From positions 3,374,696-3,438,695 of the forward strand of contig KN832555.1 in the NCBI GenBank assembly GCA_000827205.1: a stretch of 64,000 bases of DNA, read 5' to 3'. This DNA comes from Plicaturopsis crispa FD-325 SS-3. Its lineage: Eukaryota; Basidiomycota; Agaricomycetes; Amylocorticiales; Amylocorticiaceae. Position numbers and translations under genes: made by a program. Position 1 is the stretch's first letter. Every line of letters starts with the position of its first letter. Below are positions 47,854 to 57,883 of the stretch, in pieces. Below the pieces are notes generated by a model. That model had not been told where the DNA came from and searched no databases. It saw only the letters and a program-made list of their open reading frames with translations.

Positions 47854-50369
47854 TCACAAGTCAATCAGTAATGCCTCCTTCCTCTCCGTTGGTGGTGAGT
47901 TCGGTAATGATGACCCATACATGGGAAATATCTGAGGTGCCGACGTCGGCGCCACCGGGAACGAAGGCAAAGCAGGCTCTGGCGGAGCTGAAGCATACTG
48001 ACTGTGGGCAGGTGGTGCCTGCGCAACAGTGTTGGATCGTGATAGGTAGTTCGACGGAGGGGACCGGCCGTAAGCAACCGTATTGTGTCGTGCAAGTGAT
48101 GATGTCACGGCAGGGGGAAGCGAAGTGGCAGAAATGGGGGCAGAAACGGGGGCTTGTGCTGGAGGTATAGCGAATGCATGAGATGGGGTAGCGGGCGGAG
48201 GTGACTGCGGTGTGGGAGTGGGTGCAGAAGGCGCAGCGTGATAGGTCGATGAGGTTGGGGGAGGAGCGGATGGCACGTTATTATATTGCGATATCGGGAC
48301 AGGTGGTTGACTATGCGACGGGGGGTTATCCAGCACTTGTGCAGGCTGCTGGCCGTATTGTGGCTGGTGGGACGCCTCAGCAAACTGCGATTGTTGAGGG
48401 TACCAGGTCTGCCTTTCCTGTTCCGGCTGCGCGTACCGCTGCTGACCCTGGTATTGAGCGTCGGCATTCGTATATTGGATCCCTGGTTGTGTGTATGCTT
48501 GAGGAGGTGGGGCGGATGGATACGCGGACTGTGGCGGCTGAGCTTGTCGGGGGTCATGCGCATAATCGCTCGAAGGTGCTATTGGTTGCGATGTCGTAGG
48601 ACCCCACTGGCTGTATCCATTTGGCACCTCGTAGGGCTGACCATACGGTGACATAGGCTGGTGGTACGCAGTCGGAGTAGGGGTGGCCTGGGGAGATCGC
48701 CACACAGGGTGTGAAACTTGTTCAGTTAGCAGATGGTCGTAGAGCTTGACAGCTTGCGACAATTTATCGTGCATGTCAGACAGCATTTCTACAGTATGTT
48801 CAATCAGTAACTGTTGGAGAAGAGAAAGAAATGGGACGCACGTTCTTTCCTGCCGGCGTCGTCCAAGCTCATCGCCAATTTCGGGCGCAGACCATTGGCC
48901 TTATCGAATAGCTCGTTGACAGCGGGATAACGCGAGATATCTCTGCCACCCTGGGCTTGCACCTGTTCTATCGTTTGGCTAAAAGTTAAGATTGCATCGG
49001 ACTCGAGGGGTTCCAGGTCGTAGTTGGGTACTTTATTGACGGATGGCGCAGGTATCGAAGCTGGGGGGTATGATTGGGAGTAGCCGGGTCCATCTCCGTT
49101 AGCATATGGTGAGTAGTCGGAACGAGGTGCCTCGACTGCAACAGGAGCACTAGGTCTAGGAGCATTCGCTTCGCGCAGGCTCGCCTCGATAGCAGCCTTG
49201 AGATCAGGGTCTTCATCTTCTTCTACAGGCGATTTGCGGTCAGACGGATATGAGCTGCGATCCACCAGGGGAGGTTCGGATGGCATAGACTCGTATGGGA
49301 CATATCCAGGTCGCCGCGACTGCGGGTTCGCAAAACCGGCCTCCTCAAGAGACAATTGAATCGCGCGTTGAAGTTCAGCGTCAGCCAACTCTCGTGCCGT
49401 ACGATGTCTCGAGGAATGCACGGAGCCGGAGCGACGGTGCACTTTGTCAACTCTGTAGATCACAAAAGAGTCAACTGGAAGGCACTCTTGACCAAGCGAC
49501 GTGCGGCTTACGGATTCTTGTAGAGCTTAGCATAACATCCATCACAAACCCGTACTTCCTGCGTTATACCAAAGTGTGGAAGTGCCATTGCCTTCGAAGA
49601 ACACGCCTGATCAAAGACTTGACCACAGTTGCGGCAGTGGTGTTTGCGGTTCGTGAAGCTGAATGCCGTTCTACAACGAAGACAGACGTCTGAGTCAATC
49701 CATTCAGGTGCCGTCTGAGTATCGACCATAGCGGCATTTGCCACGGCCATGTCCTGGGGTGGAAATGTATATCCTGGCGTGGCAGTGAGCCGACGTCATA
49801 CAATGAAGGGAAGGCAGGACATACCTTCGGACTTCAGGGTCTTAAATACCTGTCCAACATAGCTTAGAGTTGCTTTGCCCTCGAATGCGACTGCCCAATT
49901 CTGAACAAGGCGAAGGATCTTGGTCTTGACATCGAGGTTGAGAGTCGGCACTTTGAGAATGGAGACGAGATTGTCTATGAATTCACGCGAGGCTACCTCG
50001 ACCAAGAAATGATCCCCGCCATTCTTGATGCAAACGTCCGTCAACTAGGGGATTTACGCAAGTTAGTGTCGTTCACCGGCAGACGCGAATGACGCCGTAC
50101 CGCGAGTGCCAAGAGTTGCACGTTCGGATTCTTATGGTTAAGGCGCCGTTTGAGTGCACGCATTGCTTCCTTTGCAGAGACAGATTTCGAGCGAATTTGG
50201 TCGCATATTTCGAGATTCAGCGCGATATCTTCTGCACCAGTTGGCAGGAGCTCTGACGTCGCCTTGTCTGGGGACGCAAGTCAGTACTGCGAACAGCAGA
50301 CGATACGGACAACGCACCAACGGCATCGTCCAGCTGAGACGTTCCCCATAGCCACGTAGTGATCGACAT
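47854..50369 (-). CDS. VPS27: ESCRT-0 subunit VPS27 (VHS-FYVE-UIM)
   Basis: Endosomal ubiquitin-cargo receptor that starts the ESCRT pathway. The start at 50369 gives [20 protein letters not shown], the VHS domain ([20 protein letters not shown], then NCGHF-like [17 protein letters not shown]). The FYVE zinc finger that binds PI3P is at about 49510-49720: [38 protein letters not shown]. Two ubiquitin-interacting motifs follow: [14 protein letters not shown] and [15 protein letters not shown]. The long C-terminal half is Pro/Gln/Tyr-rich with several PSAP motifs of the kind that recruit ESCRT-I Vps23, and it ends in a clathrin-box-like LLIDL at the extreme C-terminus. Every hallmark of Vps27 is present and in the usual order. 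Confidence 0.94.
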
Positions 50370-50879
50370 TATAAAAGAAAGCAAAGAAGAGGGAAGAGTC
50401 AAGGTGTTGAGCGCGCAGGCTGAGGAACAGTTACAGCAGCGGCTGCGCAGAGTGCGGGCATCGACCTTGCGCCACAATGGCTGACTAAGCATTGAGCTCG
50501 GTTCTGCGCAAGCCCAAGTCAGCGCGGGTCAAGGCTTGTCCTCGACCACCACCCCCGTAAAACCCGTACCTTTCGTCAACGCTCTCTATCGCGTTTGACG
50601 CGTACCCTGGGTAGCTCGCGTCATCAGCAGTACTTCCGCGCTTTCGCCGCACCGCTGCTGTTCTTTTTGGCCGCTTGCCAACTTCAATTTCTCTGCGGGC
50701 GACATTTCATCAACATCGAAAAAAAGCTATCGAAAACTCCTTTCGAACGCTCAAAACTGCTCCGTCGTCGCTTCTATACCTCTAAAGGACACTCTACACC
50801 CGTTTTCCCGGCTTTTTTCTCGGTTTCTTTCGGTTTTTGATCGTGTCGTGTCGTCGCCCGTGTCCGACGTCTCGCAGCC
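50370..50879. other. Divergent promoter region of VPS27 and RPB1
   Basis: About 510 bases. A strongly pyrimidine-rich stretch (about 50800-50840) with CTTTTTTC-like runs precedes the RPB1 start, typical of constitutive fungal promoters. No gene seen. Confidence 0.45.
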
Positions 50880-53800
50880 ATGCTTGGTCACCAGTTCGCT
50901 TTTTCTGCGGCTCCTGTCCGCAAGGTCAAGGAGGTGCAGTTCGGTATCCTGTCGCCAGAGGAAATCGTGAGTACCAATTGTTTTAACCCTGGGCGCCTGC
51001 TGCCAAGCGGCCAACTAACGAGGCGATGGCGTCGCGGCAATACAGAAAGCATATTCGGTCGCAAAGATTGAACACCCCGAGGTCATGGACGAGTCCACAC
51101 ACAAGCCAAAACTCGGTGGCTTGATGGATCCTCGCATGGGTACAATTGACCGCAACTTCAAGTGCCAGACTTGCGGTGAGGGTATGTCCGAGTGTCCAGG
51201 GCACTTTGGACATATCGAACTCGCAAGACCGGTGTTTCATCCTGGTACGGTCTCCGACTCACTGTATTTGTGCTGAGCGCCGACATCTCGCTGCAGGTTT
51301 CATCATAAAAGTGAAGAAAATATTGGAGTGTATATGCGTAAATTGTGGAAAACTCAAAGCCGACATCGTGAGTCACGTTCCCTTTCCCTACTCGTTTCGC
51401 ACCCCACCATCCCAATTTTCTGGGGGCTCTCTCCACATCCCATGGAGAACCCCAAACCCGTACCACGTTCGACCCTTGACAATCGAGGGCGTTCAGCCAC
51501 CCGTGGCGGGGTCATGCGCGCGTTTTCGGTCGCTTGATCGCCGCGCTGACCACTGCAACCGCTCGGTGCTGGTTGGACACGAGGTTACGTGGTGAAATGG
51601 GGGGCTGAACGAGGAGTGCGAAAAAACACCATATCGAAACCGTGTTACCCGCGAGGGCCTCGGTCGAATGGACGGCCACCGCCCTCCCTGTAACGCAGAC
51701 AGAGGGTGTGTGTATGGCTTGCACTTGTGACTCGATGTCGATTGCCCCCTAATGTTCATGTCGTGTCCCCATGTTTGGATCCTGGCTGTTGTGGTATTTT
51801 ATAGACGTACACGCTGACTCTTTCATTCCTATATCCTTGATAACCTCCCTGCCTTGGCTTGTGCGATGTAAGTCGGACCCTAATTTTGCGGATAAAATTC
51901 GCCATGTCCGCGACCCGAAAGCGCGTATGGCTGTCGTATGGGCCCACTGCAAGACCAAGATGGTTTGCGAGCCGGACGATATCAAGGAGGAGGGCGACGG
52001 CGGCGACGAGGATGCGAAGAAGGGACATGGCGGCTGCGGCCACATCCAGCCCCTCATCAGAAAGGAGGGGCTCAAGCTCTTCGTGCAATACAAGAAGCCG
52101 AAAGATGATGACGAGGTATGTGAGTTTCAATTGTATCGAAACTAGCCTTACAATTCTTGCAGGAGGTGAAGTCGCTACAGCCTGACAGGAGGCTGTTTAC
52201 GGCCTCTGAGGTCTACACTGCGTTTAAGAAGATGCTTGACTCTGATCTACACCTCCTCGGTCTTTCGGACGAATACGCGCGGCCGGAGTGGATGATCCTC
52301 ACAGTAATGCCTGTGCCACCGCCACCTGTTCGGCCCAGTATTGCTGTGGACGGCGGCGCAATGAGAAGTGAGGACGATCTTACATACAAACTCGGCGATA
52401 TCATCAAGGCATCTGTAAATGTCCGACGATGCGAGCAGGAAGGCGCGCCGGCGCATGTTATCACTGAGTTTGAGCAGCTTCTGCAGGTTGGTCCATTGCT
52501 CTCTTCTACTAAAACTTTAACTCAGTGTCGTTTCCAGTTCCACGTTGCTACTTACATGGACAACGATATTGCCGGCATTCCTCAGGCACTTCAGAAGTCT
52601 GGTCGCCCAGTCAAAGCGATCCGGGCTCGGCTCAAGGGCAAGGAAGGTCGTCTCCGTGGCAATCTCATGGGCAAACGTGTCGATTTCTCTGCGCGGACGG
52701 TCATTACTGGTGATCCAAATTTAGAGCTCGATGAAGTCGGTGTCCCTCGCAGTATTGCTATGAATCTGACATTTCCGGAACGAGGTGTGTAATCTTCTAC
52801 TCTCAGTCGCAATGTTGGCTTAACCTGTATCAGTCACGCCGTACAATATCGCCTATCTGCAGGAGCTCGTGCGGAATGGGCCCACTGCATACCCTGGAGC
52901 TCGGTATGTAGTGCGAGACACCGGCGAGCGTATCGATTTGCGGTACAACAAGCGTGCGGATGCGTTTCTACAGTACGGCTGGGTTGTCGAGCGCCATTTG
53001 AAAGACGGAGAGTGGGTATCTTCTATTTCTACTTGCATGTGCGGAGACTAATGCCTGAATCCCTTTCAGTTTTGTCCTGTTCAATCGTCAGCCCAGTCTG
53101 CACAAAATGAGTATGATGAGTCATCGTGTCAAACTCATGCCGTATTCCAGTAAGTCTACCCATCACATAGACTCGTTCGATGTGCTCATTATATCTACGA
53201 ACAGCTTTCCGTCTAAATCTTTCCGTGTAAGCTGGCTGAGTGCACAACGCTGACACCGTTATTGATATATGGTTACAGAACGCCCCCCTACAATGCCGAC
53301 TTCGACGGCGACGAAATGAACATGCAGTAAGTATATGATCAAAGGGACACATGACACCTACTTACCCTACGGTCAGTATACCTCAGAGCGAAGAGACGCG
53401 TGCCGAATTGAGTCAGATTGCATGGGTTCCCCGCCAGGTACGTGGACCGTTATTTCTAAGACTTGCTCTCGTGCTGATCATATCTGCTCCCAGATTATCT
53501 CTCCGCAAGCCAATAAACCTGTCATGGGCATCGTGCAGGATACCCTCTGTGGTATTCGAAAGTTCACCCTGCGAGACACGTTCTTGGACTGGAACCAGGT
53601 GCAGAACATTTTGCTCTGGGTTCCGGACTGGGACGGTGCTGTCCCTGTTCCTGCTATCGTCAAACCGAAACCGCTCTGGACAGGGAAACAGATCCTCAGC
53701 TTATGCATACCTCGAGGTATCAACATCCATCGCTCGCCTGATCCCAAATCGTCCAATCCTGTCTTTGACGATGGTATGATGATTGAGAACGGCGAGGTCA

Positions 53801-56800
53801 TCTTCGGTATTGTCGAGAAGAAGACCGTCGGCGCGTCACAAGGCGGTCTGGTCCATGTCGTCTTCCGAGAGAAGGGACCCGACGCCACACGCCAACTTTT
53901 TACTGGTCTCCAAATGGTTGTCAACTACTGGCTGTTCCACAACGGTTTCAGTATCGGCATCGGCGACACTATCGCTGACCATGGCACGATGGAGTACATC
54001 ACCAACCACATTGCTGAGCGGAAGGCGACCGTTTCCGAAATCATCGAGGACGCAACACACGACAGGTTAAAAGCCGCTCCCGGAATGACTATTCGTGAAT
54101 CGTTCGAAAGCCGTGTCGAGCGAGAGCTCAATTTGGCTCGTGATACGTCTGGTCAGTACGCCCAGAAGAACTTGAAGGAGGACAACAACGTCAAACAGAT
54201 GGTGGTGGCCGGCTCGAAGGGTACTTTCATCAACATTTCGCAGATGTCGGTGTGTGTGGGGCAGCAGAGTGTGGAGGGTCGACGTATTCCATTCGGGTTC
54301 CGCCATCGGACGCTTCCCCATTTCACGAAGGATGACTTCAGTCCAGAGGCTCGTGGATTCGTCGAGAATTCGTATCTGCGTGGGTTGACGCCTCAGGAAT
54401 TCTTCTTCCACGCCATGGCCGGACGAGAGGGTCTCATCGACACTGCTATCAAGACTGCCGAGACCGGTTATATCCAGCGTCGGCTGGTCAAGGCGTTGGA
54501 AGACGTCATGGTATGCTACGACGGCACCGTTCGAAACTCTCTCGGTGACTTGATCCAATTCGTATACGGTGAAGACGGCATGGACGGCGCATTCATCGAG
54601 CGGCAAAACATCGACACCTTCGCTCTCAACAACGCACAGTTCGAGCACAATTATCGCGTTGATGTCACTGACCCCTCTGGTGGCTTCCTCCCTGGTGTAC
54701 TCCAGGTCGGGCTTGACGACAGCTCTCTTCAACTACAGGCGAAGCTCGACCAAGAGTACGCGCAGCTTGTGGAAGACCGAAGACTTCTACGGACGTTCAT
54801 ATTCCCTCGTACAGACCCCAGCTCTCCTCACTATCTGCCAGTCAACTTGCAGCGTATAGTTCAGAACGCTATGCAAATTTTCCACATTGACCGTCGAAAG
54901 CCGAGCGACCTGGAGCCCGCGTATATCGTGGATGCTGTCCGGGACCTTCTGGACCGATTGATCGTAGTTCGTGGCGACGATCCGCTTAGCCGAGAGGCGC
55001 AGCAGAATGCGACGTTGACATTCCAGATGCACCTTCGTGCTACGTTCGCGTCGCGTCGCGTTCTCGAGAAGTTCCACCTCAACCGCGAAGCCTTCGAGTG
55101 GGTTCTCGGAGAGGTTGAGGCCAAGTTCAACCAATCTGTCGTCAACCCTGGCGAGATGTGCGGCACTCTAGCAGCACAGTCCATTGGAGAACCCGCTACA
55201 CAGATGACTCTCAACACCTTCCACTACGCCGGAGTGTCCAGTAAAAACGTCACTCTTGGTGTGCCACGATTAAAGGAGATCATCAACGTCGCGACTAACA
55301 TCAAGACGCCTTCACTCTCGGTCTACTTGGAGCCCGAAATCGCGCGGGATCGATTCTTAGCCAAGAACGTTCAGCAGGAATTGGCGTACACCTCCCTCAG
55401 GACTGTGACCGCAGGTGTCGAGATCTGGTATGATCCTGACCCCACTTCGACTATCATCGAGGAGGACGCAGTCTTTGTACACTCATTCTTCGCCATCCCT
55501 GACGAAGAGATTGAATCCAAACTCCATCTTCAATCCCCTTGGCTTCTCCGCTTGGAGCTGGACCGCGCGAAAATGATTGACCGCAAACTGACGACCCCGT
55601 ACGTCGCCGGGCGCATCGCTGAGAGCTTCAAGACGGACCTTTTCGTCATCTGGAGCGAAGACAACTCGGACAAGCTTATCATCCGCTGTCGTGTATTGGG
55701 TGGCGCAGACAAAGATGAAGATGGTATGGGCACCATTGAAGAGGATATATTCCTGCGACAGCTGGAGAACACGATGCTCAATTCTGTGAGCTTGCGTGGA
55801 GTGAAGGACGTCAACCGTGTCTTCCTCATGGAACATGACAAGGTGGTCATCACGAAAGAGGGCAGCATCGAGGCACGAGAGGAGAAGGAGTGGGTGCTCG
55901 AGACCGACGGAGTCAACCTCAAGACCGTAATGTGCATTGACGGAGTGGACTTCAAGCGCACCTACTCGAACAGCTGCGTTGAGATCTTCAACGTGCTTGG
56001 GATCGAGGCCGCCAGGAATGCCGTTATGAAGGAGCTTCGAGGTGTCATTGAGTTCGACGGTTCCTACGTCAACTACCGCCATCTGGCATTGCTTTGCGAC
56101 CTTATGACGCACCGCGGGACGCTCATGGCTATCACGCGGCATGGTATCAACCGCACTGATACGGGAGCGCTCATGAGGTGTTCCTTCGAGGAGACGGTGG
56201 AGATTCTCATGGAGGCCGCAGCCGTCGGTGAGAAAGACGATTGCCATGGCGTAGCGGAGAATGTGATGTTTGGGCAGATGGCACCGATGGGGACAGGCTC
56301 ATTCGACGTCGCGCTGGACATAGACATGCTCAAGGACGCCATCGTTGACCACCGTCTTCCGGTGCAGAACATGCTCGCGGCTCAAGCAGACGGCGGTATG
56401 ACTCCGGGCCAAGTTGCTATGACACCGTATGATAGCAACTCTCCAGGGTGGAACGAGGCGAGCTTCAAGGGGGAATCAGCGGCATTCTCTCCTCTTGCTA
56501 TGACCGGTGGCGAAGAATCAGCGAACTTCCCCTACTTAGGTTTCGGCCAGAGTCCAGTCGGTGCAGGAGGCATGTCTCCGGCGGGACCCGGATACAGTCC
56601 AAGCTCGCCAAATGCTTACTCTCCGACGTCCCCTGGATATGTACCGCAGTCGCCTTTCAGTGGTGCTACATCGCCGTTCGGTACGTCACCATACGCGACA
56701 TCGCCCTTCTACGATCGTGGCCGTGGTGGTGCGACGTCGCCGACTTATTCACCAACGTCACCCGCCCTGAACCTCACATCTCCTGGGTATTCTCCTACGA

Positions 56801-57542
56801 GCCCTCGCTATTCCCCTACTTCCCCGTCGTTCTCACCGACATCCCCCCGGTATAGTCCCCAATCTCCTTCATTCAGTCCGACATCTCCTCGCTATTCACC
56901 CACGAGTCCATCGTTCAGCCCCGCGTCTCCACGATGTAAGTGCCCCTCTATACGAGCGTTATCATGTCGCTCATCGTTCTATTCTTCGTGTTAGATTCTC
57001 CAAGCAAGTATTTTGCTACTGATTTCCTGTTCCGTTTACTGACCTTTTTTGTTTCCTAATTCGCCATTACAGCTTGTGAGTTTGGTCTCCTCCCTTGTCC
57101 GCTGTTGAATTCTCGGTCTAATATGTGAAACAGCTCCTGCACAGATGTCACCCTCATCACCCAAATATTCTCCTACATCACCTACCTCGCCGTCGTCCCC
57201 AAAATATTGTAATTCCATCTCCATTGTCATGCTGCTCATAAGTAATTGGCTAACGCGCGCATTTAGCCCCTACCTCGCCCACGTACTCACCGGCTTGTGC
57301 GTGTTTGCATAATCTCTATCTTCTCAGCCTACTGACATTTGCACGCTTACTCGAACAGCTCCTGCATACTGTGAGTTTCATCACCCACTGATGCAATTCT
57401 TAGCTAACGTTATCGTCTTTCAGCTCCCGCGTCTCCTGCATACAGCCCAACGTCTCCGCAGTGGTCTCCCTCGAGTCCGGCGCAACAGCCAAACGGTACT
57501 AACAAGGGACATTCTTATTCGACATCACCCTCCTGGGAATGA
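50880..57542 (+). CDS. RPB1: RNA polymerase II largest subunit RPB1
   Basis: Catalytic subunit of RNA polymerase II. The start at 50880 gives [20 protein letters not shown]. The clamp zinc sites follow ([33 protein letters not shown]; later HCKTKMVCE and GHGGCGH), then [20 protein letters not shown], the active-site metal-binding loop [12 protein letters not shown], and funnel and trigger-loop regions including [21 protein letters not shown]. One large exon covers about 53494-56935. The C-terminal domain (from about 56570) has degenerate then canonical YSPTSPS heptads. Its 3' end is split into exons 56995-57003, 57073-57075, 57134-57208, 57267-57296, 57359-57370 and 57424-57542, ending SYSTSPSWE. 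The intron at 51368-51872 is 505 nt, against about 50-70 nt elsewhere. The gene is complete. Confidence 0.97.
51368..51872 (+). other. Unusually long RPB1 intron (505 nt)
   Basis: Donor GTGAGT after GKLKADI and acceptor GATGTAAG before [12 protein letters not shown]. Both flanking protein segments are conserved RPB1, so the intron ends are well fixed. The intron is about ten times the length of its neighbours and contains several stops in all frames. Confidence 0.75.
56571..57536 (+). repeat. RPB1 CTD heptad repeats, spanning six introns
   Basis: The heptads run from degenerate copies ([23 protein letters not shown]) to near-consensus [21 protein letters not shown] units up to 56935. They continue through small exons as [28 protein letters not shown] and YSPTSPQ. 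Arg or Phe often replaces Ser or Tyr at positions 7 and 1. All six introns are in phase 1. Confidence 0.85.
57004..57072 (+). other. Probable GC-AG intron next to a 3-nt exon in RPB1
   Basis: After TAT TCT CCA A comes GCAAGT, the classic form of a GC donor; no GT donor near here keeps the frame. The acceptor is TTACAG at 57072, followed by CTT (57073-57075) and a GTGAGT donor. A|CTT|CT then encodes Thr-Ser and restores a YSPTSP heptad. Skipping the CTT would give YSPTP. Confidence 0.6.
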
Positions 57543-57883
57543 GTGTTTTGCACTTTGTCTTTCTATCTCATCGGCCACAGTTGCCAGTATCTAGCTCTAG
57601 CCTTAGCTTCCATACACATCATGTAGAATAATGCATTTCTTACTATTCAGGCTGGTTGCACTGTGTATTGAATCGTGCGTGTCGACGTGAGTTGTGCCGT
57701 ACTGACTGTTGTGGGCAAGGGGTGATCCACGTCCCGCTATTGAGGCAGCCTCTGGCAGGTGGATTACTTGCAGAGCCAACACATAGATAGCCTCTGATTA
57801 AACAAGACGGCGCGTAGAACGCAGAACAGTAGAGTTATCCTGGGTAGTCCACATAAATATCCAACAAAAATCCCAGATACTAG
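57543..57883. other. Convergent 3' intergenic region
   Basis: Lies between the RPB1 and ABC transporter stop codons. No gene seen. Confidence 0.4.

Noticed and set aside
47865-48651. Plus-strand and second-frame open reading frames over the VPS27 C-terminal half.
   Set aside because: They are shadows of a low-complexity Pro/Gln/Tyr-rich coding region that lacks stops in several frames.
54067-56247. Long minus-strand open frames (221 and 254 codons) inside RPB1.
   Set aside because: They are mirror frames of the highly biased RPB1 coding sequence and resemble no family.
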